NCBI RefSeq assembly: GCF_002028455.1
Contig: NZ_MWUM01000006.1
Span: 1 to 64,000 of the forward strand
Direction of reading: 5' to 3'
DNA: 64,000 nt
Source of the DNA: Zoogloea sp. LCSB751
GTDB lineage: Bacteria > Pseudomonadota > Gammaproteobacteria > Burkholderiales > Rhodocyclaceae
In this document: piece by piece, positions 53,078 through 61,755 of the stretch
Numbering within the stretch: position 1 is the stretch's first letter
Layout: each line of letters starts with the position of its first letter
Translations under genes and position numbers: made by a program
Notes under the pieces: model-generated
The model's input: only the letters and a program-made list of their open reading frames with translations
Database searches by the model: none
Told to the model about the DNA's origin: nothing

Positions 53078-55138
53078 ATGCCGATACTTCAGTATTCCGC
53101 CCGCCGCCTCCTGGCTCTCCTGTTGCCCGCAGTCGCAATACCCGTTTCGGGCGCTGCACACGCGGCGACCAGCGAGACCGCCTACCTGGACGATCTCCCG
53201 GTCGTTTTGTCAGCCAGCCGCCTGTCCCAGGCCCAGGCCGACGCGCCAGGCGCCGTGTCGATCATCGACCGGCCCATGATCGTGGCCTCCGGCGCCCGCA
53301 ATATCAATGAACTGTTCCGCTTTGTCCCCGGTTTCCAGGTCGCCATGCACACCGGCAACCAGCCGCTGGTGAGCTACCACGGCCTGTCGGACGAAGCGCC
53401 GCGACGCATGCTGGTGCAGGTGGACGGACGTTCTGTGTATTCGCCGTATTTCATTGCCGGCGTGGAATGGAACCAGCTCGGCGTGGACATCGACGACATC
53501 GAGCGCATCGAGGTCTTCCGCGGTTCGAACTCGGCAGCTTATGGCAGCAACGCCTTCCTGGGGGTCGCCAACATCATCACCCGGGCGCCGTCCGAAACCC
53601 TCGGCACCCGCGTGCGCTACCGGGCCGGCAGCGAGGGCGTCAACGACATCGGCGTGCGCGTCGGCAAGCAGCTGGGGGACGTGGACCTGCGTCTTACGGC
53701 GGCCCGCAATTACGATCGGGGCTTCTCCGACATCAACGACGGGCGCCGCTACGAACTGGCAACCCTGCGCGCCGACTGGGCCTCGAACCGGGTGGACCAG
53801 TTCGAGTTCCAGGCCGGCTGGACGCGCAATGCACTCGGCATCGGCAAGGACAACAACCTCACCGATCCGGAACGGGACAGCAGCATCGGCACCGGCTTCG
53901 GCCTGCTGCGCTGGCGCCACGCCCCGGCCCCCGACGAGGAACTGAGCGTCACCTATTACCACCAGGAGGAGTCCGGACACGACAGCTTCTCCGCCAATGT
54001 GCCGATCCCCCCGGCCCAGTCGCGCCTGCCGCTCACGATCAACATCCCGCTGCAGATCGACTACGGCTTCAAGGCCGTCCGTGACGACATCGAGATCCAG
54101 CGCATCGCCCACCCGGGCGACACCCTGCGCACGGTGATCGGCGCCGGCGCCCGCGTGGACCAGATCCACGCCCCGCTGCGCTTCAACACCGACGAGACCA
54201 TGCGGGTGGCGGTCAATCACCTGTTCGGCACCGTCGAATGGCGGGCCTCGCCGCGCTGGCTGTTCAACGCAGGCGCCATGCTGGAGAACAACGCCCTGAC
54301 CGGCACATCGCTGGCGCCCCGCCTCTCAGCCAACTATCATATGACGGAAGCGCAAACCTGGCGGCTGACCGCCAACCGTTCATACCGGAGTCCGATGGCG
54401 TTCGAACAGAAATCCAGCATGATCTTTGTGAACTCAGCCCCCATCGCGACGCCCCGCTTCACCATCCCGACCGGCACGCCGATCTCCCAGACCTTCCGTC
54501 CGTCCCCCGACCTGCGCGCCGAGCGGATCACCACCTACGAACTGGGCTATCTCGCCGACCTGCGCTCCCTGGCCAGCACGTTCGACGCCCGCCTGTTCCT
54601 CGAACGGGCCCGCGACCTGATCGAGATGCGGCTGGAGAACTCCACCGTCGGCCTGCTGCCCCGCGACAACACGCGCTACTTCGCCAACAGCGGGCGGGCC
54701 GACATCCGCGGCCTCGAACTCACCGCCACCTGGCGGCCTGCTCCGGCCACCTGGCTGTCGGCCCAGCACACCGAACTGCGCATCGACGGCCCCGGCGAAG
54801 CCGCTACCGCCACCGCCGCCAACCCGAGTGGCTGGGTCGAATACTCCGCCCCCAGGCACAGTTCGGCGCTGTTCGGCGCGTGGCAATTCCATCCGCGCTG
54901 GCAGATCAGCGCCGCCCAGACCTGGGTCGGTTCGATGAGCTGGTACCAGGACGGTGCCCACCGGGTCGCCAGCTACCGCCAGCTGGACCTGCGCCTCGCC
55001 CATCGCCTGCCGCCTGCGCTGGCCCGTGGCGACATCGCCATCACCGCCCAGAACATCGATGGCGTGGACCAGACCTACTCGCCCCGCACCTCCGCGTGGG
55101 GCAGCCGGGTCTTCTGCACCCTCGGGCTCGAGTTCTGA
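53078..55138 (+). CDS. TonB-dependent outer-membrane receptor
   Basis: The 686-residue protein has a signal peptide (LLALLLPAVAIPVSGAAHA), a plug domain (DAPGAVSIIDRPMIVASGAR, IERIEVFRGSNSAAYGSNAF, VANIITR) and a 22-strand-type barrel ending in LGLEF with a terminal phenylalanine, as barrel proteins do. It imports a bound ligand using TonB energy; the ligand is unknown. It is the first gene of an operon with a periplasmic binding protein (6 bases later) and a hybrid kinase, with the response regulator divergent. Confidence 0.92.
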   Translation: MPILQYSARRLLALLLPAVAIPVSGAAHAATSETAYLDDLPVVLSASRLSQAQADAPGAVSIIDRPMIVASGARNINELFRFVPGFQVAMHTGNQPLVSYHGLSDEAPRRMLVQVDGRSVYSPYFIAGVEWNQLGVDIDDIERIEVFRGSNSAAYGSNAFLGVANIITRAPSETLGTRVRYRAGSEGVNDIGVRVGKQLGDVDLRLTAARNYDRGFSDINDGRRYELATLRADWASNRVDQFEFQAGWTRNALGIGKDNNLTDPERDSSIGTGFGLLRWRHAPAPDEELSVTYYHQEESGHDSFSANVPIPPAQSRLPLTINIPLQIDYGFKAVRDDIEIQRIAHPGDTLRTVIGAGARVDQIHAPLRFNTDETMRVAVNHLFGTVEWRASPRWLFNAGAMLENNALTGTSLAPRLSANYHMTEAQTWRLTANRSYRSPMAFEQKSSMIFVNSAPIATPRFTIPTGTPISQTFRPSPDLRAERITTYELGYLADLRSLASTFDARLFLERARDLIEMRLENSTVGLLPRDNTRYFANSGRADIRGLELTATWRPAPATWLSAQHTELRIDGPGEAATATAANPSGWVEYSAPRHSSALFGAWQFHPRWQISAAQTWVGSMSWYQDGAHRVASYRQLDLRLAHRLPPALARGDIAITAQNIDGVDQTYSPRTSAWGSRVFCTLGLEF

Positions 55139-55144
55139 TCGCCG

Positions 55145-56068
55145 ATGGTGCGCCTGCGACTCCTTCTCTTCGCACTGTGCGCGGCCCTGCTGGTCGGAGC
55201 CTCTGCCGTGCGTGCCGCCCAGGTCACCCTGGTCCTGTCGGAGGAGGGCGGCGCTTTCGGCGAAGCCGCCGAGGCCGTGTCGTCCGAACTGCGTAGCGCC
55301 GGCCATCGCATCCAGACCATCGCCATCCCCTTGCGCGCCGAGGACGGCGCCACCCTCAACGCCAGCGCGCTGATCGTCACCTTCGGCACCCGCGCCGCCC
55401 AGACCATCGCCGGGCTGGCCCCGCGCAGCCTGCTGCTGCACACGCTGCTGCCGCGCAGCGCCTACGAACGCCTGCCCCAGCGCAGCGAGGACGGGCGGCG
55501 CACGTCGGCGGTATTCATCGACCAGCCGGCCAGCCGGCAGATCGAGCTGCTGCGCCTCGCGCTGCCCGACTGGTCGCGGGTGGCGCTGATCGTCGGCCGG
55601 GAAAGCAGCGAGCTGGGGGCCCGCCTGCAGACCAATGCCCGCGAGCGGCGCCTGCGCCCGGTGCTGGAACAGGTCGGCGACGAGGGGGACCTCTACCCGA
55701 CGCTGCAGCGCGTGCTGGCGGAACCGACGATCCTGCTGGCCATTCCCGATCCGGCTCTCTACAACAACCGCACGATCTCCAACATCCTGCTCACCGCCTA
55801 TCACCACCGCTCGCCGGTGGTCGGCTTCTCGCCGGCCTACGTCAAGGCCGGCGCACTGCTGGCCCTCTACAGCACCCCGGCCCAGATCGGCCAGCAAACC
55901 GGCGAAACCGCCCGTCACGGCCTCGCCAGCGGCAGCCTGCCGGCGGCCACCGCCCCGCGCTACTTCCACGTCGGCACCAATCCCTACGTGGCCCGCTCCC
56001 TCGGCATCAACCTGGAAGACGCCAACACCCTGCGCGAACGCCTCGAACGCTGGGAGAACGCGCAATGA
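55145..56068 (+). CDS. Periplasmic substrate-binding protein (ABC_sub_bind type)
   Basis: The 307-residue protein has a signal peptide (LLLFALCAALLVGASAVRA) and two lobes typical of ABC_sub_bind proteins: LIVTFGTRAAQTIAGL, SRQIELLRLALPDWSRVALI, and YHHRSPVVGFSPAYVKAGAL. No ABC permease or ATPase is nearby. It overlaps the hybrid kinase start by four bases, so it probably delivers a ligand to the kinase's periplasmic sensor instead of feeding a transporter. Such proteins often bind aromatic or other small compounds; here the ligand is unknown. Confidence 0.83.
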   Translation: MVRLRLLLFALCAALLVGASAVRAAQVTLVLSEEGGAFGEAAEAVSSELRSAGHRIQTIAIPLRAEDGATLNASALIVTFGTRAAQTIAGLAPRSLLLHTLLPRSAYERLPQRSEDGRRTSAVFIDQPASRQIELLRLALPDWSRVALIVGRESSELGARLQTNARERRLRPVLEQVGDEGDLYPTLQRVLAEPTILLAIPDPALYNNRTISNILLTAYHHRSPVVGFSPAYVKAGALLALYSTPAQIGQQTGETARHGLASGSLPAATAPRYFHVGTNPYVARSLGINLEDANTLRERLERWENAQ

Positions 56069-57963
56069 TCCGCCCTGAAGACTGGGATATCCGCCCGCGT
56101 GCCATCCTGATCGCAATGCTGCCGACGGTGGTGATGGCCTCCGTGCTGATCGCCTACTTCACCACCACCCGCCTGTCCGACCTCGAGGAAGCCCACATCC
56201 AGCGGGGCAAGGCCCTGGCCCGGCAGCTCGCCGCCGCCAGCGAATACGGCGTGTTCTCCGGCAACCAGGACAATCTGCGCAAGCTCGCCAACTCCATCCT
56301 GCAGGAGAAGGACGTGGTGCGCGTGGCGGTCTTCAGCCCCCTGCAGGAAGTCCTCGCCGACAGCAACAAGCCTGTCCAGGCATCCGCCGCGGTGAATCTG
56401 GTCCCGCATGAAACCAGCGCACCACTACGCTTCCGCGAGCCGGTCGCCGGCCCGGGCGTCAGCCTCGACGACCCCTTCCTGGACAGCGCCGCCGCCTCGG
56501 CCGCGATCCAGGAAGTCCGCCACGGCGAGGTACTCGTCGAGATGAGCCGCGAGTCCCTGCGTGCCGAGGAAAGCCGCCTGCTGCGCAACGCCTTCCTGAT
56601 GGTGGTGGCGGTCCTGCTGGCCAGCGTCGCGCTGGCGATGCGCATGAGCCGCGGCATCTCCGGCCCGATCCTGCGGGTCGCCGGCGCGGTCGCCAGCTTC
56701 GGCCAGGGCAATTTCTCGGCGCGGGTACCGGTGGAAGGCGGCACGACCCTCAGCACCCTGGCCGCCGGCGTCAACGAAATGGCCGACAAGCTGAGCGCCT
56801 CGCGGGAAGACCTGCAGCGCCAGATCGACGCCGCCACATCGGAGCTGAAGGAAAAGAAGGAAGAGGCCGAACAAGGCAACCGGGCCAAGACGCGCTTCCT
56901 CGCCGCCGCCAGCCACGACCTGCGCCAGCCGATGCACGCACTGGGCCTCTTCGTCGCCGAACTGGGCCAGAAGCCCCATTCCCCGGACACCCGCCGCCTC
57001 GTCGAGCAGATCGCCGTCTCCGCCGAGACCATGGAGAACCTGCTCGACAGCCTGCTCGACATCTCCCGCCTCGACGCCGGCGTGCTCGACCGCCAGATCA
57101 AGCCCTTCCCGCTGCAGCCCCTGTTCGAGCGCATCGACGTGGACTACCGGCGCGAGGCCGAGGTGCGCAAGCAGCGCCTGCGCCTGCGCCCCACGCTCTT
57201 GTGGGTCGAGAGCGATCCGCTGCTGCTCGAACGCATCCTGCACAACCTGATCAGCAACGCCCTGCGCTACGCCCCCCGCGGCACCATCTTGCTGGCGGCC
57301 CGCCGGCGCGGCCCGCGGGTGCACATCGAAGTCCGTGACAATGGCCCCGGCATCGCCCCGGAAGCCCAGGAAGCCATCTTCCAGGAATTCGTCCAGCTGG
57401 ATAATCCGGAGCGCAACCGTGCCAAGGGGCTCGGTCTCGGCCTGGCGATCGTCCGCCGCCTCACCAATCTGCTGCAGCACCCGCTGTCGCTGCACTCACA
57501 GCCCGGCAAGGGCGCCCTGTTCGTGATCGAGCTTCCGCTGGCCGCCCCCGTGACGGCCAGCGACCGCCACGCACCGCCGCCCACCCATTCCTTCCAGGGC
57601 CTCCACGTGGCGCTGGTGGACGACGACGAGCTGGCCCTCGCCGGCACCATCGGCCTGCTCGAATCCTGGGGGTGCCGGGTCAGCGCGGCCACCGGCCCCG
57701 ATGCCCTGCTCGCCACACTGGATCCGCAGCACGCACCGGACGTGCTCGTCTGCGACTACCAGAGCGGTAGCGAACGCGTCGGTCCGGACATCGTCGCCCA
57801 CCTGCGCACCCACTTCAGCCGCCCCATCCCGGCCATCCTGCTCAGCGGCGACACCTCGCCGGCCGTCGCCGGCGCAGCCCAGCAGGCCGGCATCCCGCTG
57901 CTCCACAAACCGGTCCGCCCGGCCAAGCTGCGCGCCCTGCTGCAGCGCAAAACCCAAGCCTGA
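56065..57963 (+). CDS. Hybrid sensor histidine kinase with C-terminal receiver
   Basis: The 632-residue protein has a membrane segment (ILIAMLPTVVMASVLIAYFT), a periplasmic domain (about 35-170), a second membrane segment (LMVVAVLLASVALAM), HAMP, a coiled coil, and an HisKA domain with AASHDLRQPMHALGLF (His284). The ATPase domain has NALRYAPRG, DNGPGIAPEA and GLGLGLAIV, and the receiver has phosphoacceptor Asp564 in VLVCDYQSGS. The receiver has no output domain, so it may feed or buffer phosphate to the NarL-type regulator encoded divergently at 52.3-53.0 kb. Confidence 0.92.
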   Translation: MIRPEDWDIRPRAILIAMLPTVVMASVLIAYFTTTRLSDLEEAHIQRGKALARQLAAASEYGVFSGNQDNLRKLANSILQEKDVVRVAVFSPLQEVLADSNKPVQASAAVNLVPHETSAPLRFREPVAGPGVSLDDPFLDSAAASAAIQEVRHGEVLVEMSRESLRAEESRLLRNAFLMVVAVLLASVALAMRMSRGISGPILRVAGAVASFGQGNFSARVPVEGGTTLSTLAAGVNEMADKLSASREDLQRQIDAATSELKEKKEEAEQGNRAKTRFLAAASHDLRQPMHALGLFVAELGQKPHSPDTRRLVEQIAVSAETMENLLDSLLDISRLDAGVLDRQIKPFPLQPLFERIDVDYRREAEVRKQRLRLRPTLLWVESDPLLLERILHNLISNALRYAPRGTILLAARRRGPRVHIEVRDNGPGIAPEAQEAIFQEFVQLDNPERNRAKGLGLGLAIVRRLTNLLQHPLSLHSQPGKGALFVIELPLAAPVTASDRHAPPPTHSFQGLHVALVDDDELALAGTIGLLESWGCRVSAATGPDALLATLDPQHAPDVLVCDYQSGSERVGPDIVAHLRTHFSRPIPAILLSGDTSPAVAGAAQQAGIPLLHKPVRPAKLRALLQRKTQA

Positions 57964-58029
57964 TGCAGGCCCCTGGCGCATCGGTTACTATCGGTGCGTT
58001 AATGACAAATCCAGAGCAGGGGGAGAACA

Positions 58030-58449
58030 ATGAGCACCGACAACAAGGCGCAGGACCCGATGGAATTCATGCGCAACATGTGGAGCAAGATGGGCTTCAA
58101 CCTGCCCGGCATGGTCACTCCGACGCTGGATGTGGATGAGCTGGACAAGCGCATCGCCGACATGAAGGCCGTCGAGAACTGGCTCAAGATGAATCTCAGC
58201 TCCCTGCAGATGGCCACCCAGGGCCTCGAAATGCAGCGCGCCACGATTGCCACCATGCAGGCCATGAGCAAGCTGGCCGCCGAAGGTGGCAAGGCTCCCG
58301 AGGGCGAAGCGCCCCAACCCAACCCCTTCGCCAGCTCCATGTGGCCGTGGAACCTGATGCAGAACGCCGCCGAACAGGCCAAGTCCCATGCCGAGGCCGC
58401 ACCGGCCCAGGCCTCCCCGGCCAAAGCCAAGCCGAAGGACAGCAAGTAA
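58030..58449 (+). CDS. PhaM-like polyhydroxyalkanoate granule protein
   Basis: The 139-residue protein matches PhaM of Cupriavidus and relatives: EFMRNMWSKMGFNLPGMVTP, then DVDELDKRIADMKAVENWLK, and a MQRATIATMQAM helix. The C-terminus is Ala/Pro/Lys-rich (PAQASPAKAKPKDSK), like the basic DNA-binding tail of PhaM. PhaM activates PHA synthase and links storage granules to the nucleoid. The gene stands alone; synthase genes are not in the window. Confidence 0.85.
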   Translation: MSTDNKAQDPMEFMRNMWSKMGFNLPGMVTPTLDVDELDKRIADMKAVENWLKMNLSSLQMATQGLEMQRATIATMQAMSKLAAEGGKAPEGEAPQPNPFASSMWPWNLMQNAAEQAKSHAEAAPAQASPAKAKPKDSK

Positions 58450-58457
58450 TCGGCAAC

Positions 58458-58476
58458 GGGGAGCCCCGCGCTCCCC
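58458..58476. terminator. GC-rich hairpin between convergent genes
   Basis: The seven-base stem GGGGAGC/GCTCCCC lies between the convergent phaM-like and AEC-carrier genes. No T-run follows on either strand, so termination by it alone is uncertain. Confidence 0.35.
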
Positions 58477-58488
58477 GCACGGGCAGCG

Positions 58489-59394
58489 CTATGGCCCCCA
58501 GTTCGTCAGCACGGCCAACCAGCCGGTCAGCGTGAGGGCCGCCGCCACCGTCGTGGCGGAAATCAACCAGGCCACGCCCGGTCCGTCGCCGCCCATGCGC
58601 ATCGCCAGGATGTAGGCCGACGAGGCGGTCGGCAGTGCGGCGAACAGCACCGCCACCGTGAAACTCACCCCACCCAGCCCCATGAAGCCGGCCAGCCCCC
58701 AGGCGATGGCCGGCAACGCCAGCAGCTTGAGCCCGCACAGGTAGATGAGCCCGGGCCAGCCGCCTTCGTGGCGGCCGCCGCGCAAGGCCGCGCCCACCGC
58801 CAGCAGGCCGAGCGTCACCGCCGCATCGGCGAGGCGCTGCAGGAAGGGCAATGCCGGCGCCGGCAGCACGCCGCCGGCCAGGTTGAACACCAGGCCCGCC
58901 ACGGTGGCCAGGATCAAGGGATTGCGCGACAGCTCCCGCCATAGCCGCCCCTCCCCATGATGGGCGAGCAGGCCGACCGCAGCCGTGTTGGCAAACGGCA
59001 CCATCGCCCCGCACAAAGCCCCCATCGCCGCCACTCCGGACGCGCCGGCAACCTTCCCGGCCACCGCAATACCGATGTAGGTATTGAAGCGATAGGCGCA
59101 CTGCACCCGCGACGCAAAAGCCATCGGCCCCAGCCCCATCAGCGGGCGGGCGAGCAGCGCCAGCACGAAACCACTGGCCAGGGTCGCCAGACCGACCGCG
59201 AACAGCGGGGCCATCACCGACAGCTCGATGGAGGCCCGCGCCAGCGCATTGAACAGCAGCGCCGGGAACAGCACGAAGTACACCAGCCGCTCGACGCCCG
59301 GCCAGAAACCCTCGCCGAAACGTCCATGGCGCCGCAACAATGCACCGAGGGCGATCAAGGCGAAATCGGGCAATAGCAGCAGGAAGCTCTGCAT
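58489..59394 (-). CDS. AEC-family membrane transporter
   Basis: The 301-residue protein has about ten hydrophobic segments and the typical AEC start (LLLPDFALIALGALLRRHGR) and end (WLISATTVAAALTLTGWLAV). AEC carriers (auxin efflux carrier family) move malonate, malate or related compounds across the inner membrane. The substrate cannot be told. The gene is convergent with phaM and has no clear operon partner. Confidence 0.85.
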   Translation of the reverse strand: MQSFLLLLPDFALIALGALLRRHGRFGEGFWPGVERLVYFVLFPALLFNALARASIELSVMAPLFAVGLATLASGFVLALLARPLMGLGPMAFASRVQCAYRFNTYIGIAVAGKVAGASGVAAMGALCGAMVPFANTAAVGLLAHHGEGRLWRELSRNPLILATVAGLVFNLAGGVLPAPALPFLQRLADAAVTLGLLAVGAALRGGRHEGGWPGLIYLCGLKLLALPAIAWGLAGFMGLGGVSFTVAVLFAALPTASSAYILAMRMGGDGPGVAWLISATTVAAALTLTGWLAVLTNWGP

Positions 59395-59509
59395 CGCGGT
59401 TCAGGACCGGAAAAACGGAAAGGCATGCATCCGGCGGAGTGTGCCAGAAGTCGTGACGGCAGATCGTCCCCGGTGAGGCTGCTGCCACGGGCGGACGGTG
59501 GGGGGATCG

Positions 59510-60745
59510 CTACTCGTAACTGCGCAGATCCTCGATCAGCTTGCCGTCGTTGGGCAGGCTGCCTGGCGTGCAGAAGCGCACTTCGCCGCGCAGCTTGGTG
59601 AGTTCGCGCAGCGAAGCCGCGATGGCTTCGGCGAGCTCGTTCGCCGGCGCCGCCGCCTCGCAGTGCAGCGTCATGCGGTCGGTCTGCGCCGGGTTATCCA
59701 CCACCAACCGGCCGCGGCCGAGTTCCGGGTGGCGCTTGAGCACCGCCGCCACCTGGCCCGGATGAACGAACATGCCCTTCACCTTGGTGGTCTGGTCGGC
59801 CCGTCCCAACCAGCCCTTGATGCGCATATTGGTGCGGCCGCAGGGCGATATACCCGGCAGCTGCGCCGACAGGTCGCCGGTGCCGAAACGGATCAACGGG
59901 TATTCCGGGCTGAAGCTCGTCACCACCACCTCGCCCACCTCACCGGGCGCTACCGGATCGCCGGTGCCGGGATAGACGATCTCCACCAGCACATCCTCGT
60001 CGAGCACCAACCCGTCCCGCGCCGGCGTCTCGTAGGCGATCAGGCCCAGATCGGCGGTGGCGTAGGCCTGGTAAGCCTGGATACCGCGGGCGGCCAGCGC
60101 GTCCCGCTGGCTGGGCGGAAAGGCTTCGCCGGACACGAAGGCCTTCTGCAGGCTGGCCACGCGCACTCCCAGTTCGTCGGCCTTGTCGAGGATGATGCGC
60201 AGGAAGGACGGCGTGCCGGCATAGCCGTCCGGCTGCAGATCGGCGATGGCCGCCACCTGCATCTCGGTCTGGCCGACGCCGGCCGGAAACACCGTGCAGC
60301 CCAGCGCGTGGGCCGCCGTCTCCATCATCGAACCGGCCGGCGTGAAGTGATACGAGAAGGTGTTATGCACCAGGTCGCCGGCCCGGAAGCCTGCCGCGTA
60401 GAAGGCCCGGGCCAGCCGCCAGTAGTCCTTGCGCGCGCCCTCCGGCTCGTAGATCGGCCCCGGCGACGCGAACACCCGCGCGCAGCCCTTGCCCCAGCCC
60501 ACCGTCGCCAGGCCACCAAAGGGGCGGTCGCGGCGCTGCAGCGCGGCCAGCTCCGACTTGCGGATCACCGGCAACTTCGCCAACGCCTCGCGACTCGTCA
60601 CCGCCAGCGGTTCCACATCCCGCAGCAGCTCACCGAACGCCGGGGCATGAGCGCGGGCGTGGGCGATCTGGACCGGCAGGGCGGCCAGCAGTTCACGCTC
60701 CCGCTCGGCGGGAGGGCGGATTTCACGGGCGTCGTGGTAGTTCAT
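59510..60745 (-). CDS. PaaK-like acyl-adenylate ligase family protein, altered P-loop
   Basis: The 411-residue protein follows phenylacetate-CoA ligase (PaaK): an SREALAKLPVIRKSELAALQ start, a GTPSFLRIILDKADELGV segment, QAYATADLGLIAYE, PLIRFGTGDLSA, GRADQTTKVKGMFVHPGQV and LPNDGKLIEDLR at the end. In PaaK the nucleotide P-loop reads SSGTTGxP; here the corresponding place is ASPGPIYEPEG (about 93-103), without the Ser/Thr/Gly pattern. It may be a divergent ligase. It follows a Liv-type transporter on the same strand, 202 bases away across repeat C, suggesting activation of an imported organic acid. Confidence 0.8.
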   Translation of the reverse strand: MNYHDAREIRPPAERERELLAALPVQIAHARAHAPAFGELLRDVEPLAVTSREALAKLPVIRKSELAALQRRDRPFGGLATVGWGKGCARVFASPGPIYEPEGARKDYWRLARAFYAAGFRAGDLVHNTFSYHFTPAGSMMETAAHALGCTVFPAGVGQTEMQVAAIADLQPDGYAGTPSFLRIILDKADELGVRVASLQKAFVSGEAFPPSQRDALAARGIQAYQAYATADLGLIAYETPARDGLVLDEDVLVEIVYPGTGDPVAPGEVGEVVVTSFSPEYPLIRFGTGDLSAQLPGISPCGRTNMRIKGWLGRADQTTKVKGMFVHPGQVAAVLKRHPELGRGRLVVDNPAQTDRMTLHCEAAAPANELAEAIAASLRELTKLRGEVRFCTPGSLPNDGKLIEDLRSYE

Positions 60746-60833
60746 CGTGGCTCCATTCGGTTCTCATGCGGCAGTCCGCGGGCGGCCCGGGATCAGGATT
60801 CTGTCATGCCACCCGGGCGTGAACACATTTCCT

Positions 60834-60899
60834 GTTGGGGCGAATTCATTCGCCCTTGTCGACGGCCCGGAGTCCGCGGGCGAGGGAATTCGCCCCAAC
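60834..60899. repeat. 66-bp palindromic repeat, copy C
   Basis: Left arm GTTGGGGCGAATTCATTCGC pairs with the right arm GGGCGAGGGAATTCGCCCC with a few mismatches. It lies between the livF-like and PaaK-like genes. Confidence 0.9.
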
Positions 60900-60947
60900 G
60901 TCCAGACACCAGGGCCCCGCTCCCATACCGGCCCCTTCTCCCAGCCC

Positions 60948-61748
60948 TCACGACAGCCAGCGCTTGCGCCGCCGGTAGTGCTTCACGTCACGGAAGCTCT
61001 TGCGCCCTTCCGAAGACAGGCCCAGGTAGAACTCCTTCACGTCCTCGTTGTTGCGCAGCGCGTCCGCCTCGCCCTCCATCACGACACGGCCGTTCTCCAG
61101 GATGTAGCCGAAGTCCGCATAGCGCAGCGCCACCATGGTGTTCTGCTCCGCGAGCAGGAAGCTCACCTTCTCCTTGCCGTTGAGGTCCTTCACGATCTCG
61201 AAGATTTCCTCGACGATCTGTGGCGCCAGCCCCATCGACGGTTCGTCGAGGAGGATCATCTCCGGCCGGGCCATCAGCGCGCGGCCGATGGCGCACATCT
61301 GCTGCTCGCCGCCGGACGTGTAGCCAGCCTGGGAGCTGCGCCTCGTCTTGAGGCGCGGAAAATAAGCGTAGACCCGCTCCAGGCTGTCGCGCAGCTCGGC
61401 GCGGGACTGGCGGCGCGTGTAGGCGCCGGTCAGCAGGTTCTCTTCGATGGACAGGTGCCCGAAGCAGTGGCGCCCTTCCATCACCTGGATCACCCCGCGC
61501 CGCACCAGCTCGGCCGGCGTCATGCGGTCGATGCGCCGCCCCTTGAACTCGATCGAGCCCTTGGTCACATCGCCACGCTCGGCCCGCAACAAGTTGGAGA
61601 TGGACTTCAGCGTGGTGCTCTTGCCGGCACCGTTGGCCCCCAGTAGCGCGACAATGCTGCCTTCGGGCACCTCCAGCGAGACGCCTTTCAGCACCAGGAT
61701 CACGTGGTCGTAGATGACCTCGATGTTGTTGAGGCTGAGGTAGGACAT
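60948..61748 (-). CDS. Branched-chain-amino-acid-type ABC transporter ATPase (LivF-like)
   Basis: The 266-residue ATPase has Walker A LLGANGAGKSTT (about 32-43), the signature TSGGEQQMCAIGRALMARPE and Walker B MILLDEPSMGLAP, with LivF-type KGRRIDRMTPAELVRRGVIQ. It extends past the usual 235 residues by a basic tail (RKSFRDVKHYRRRKRWLS). It powers the transporter formed with the LivM-like permease; the LivG and LivH partners must be outside the window. Confidence 0.92.
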   Translation of the reverse strand: MSYLSLNNIEVIYDHVILVLKGVSLEVPEGSIVALLGANGAGKSTTLKSISNLLRAERGDVTKGSIEFKGRRIDRMTPAELVRRGVIQVMEGRHCFGHLSIEENLLTGAYTRRQSRAELRDSLERVYAYFPRLKTRRSSQAGYTSGGEQQMCAIGRALMARPEMILLDEPSMGLAPQIVEEIFEIVKDLNGKEKVSFLLAEQNTMVALRYADFGYILENGRVVMEGEADALRNNEDVKEFYLGLSSEGRKSFRDVKHYRRRKRWLS

Positions 61749-61755
61749 GGGGGCT

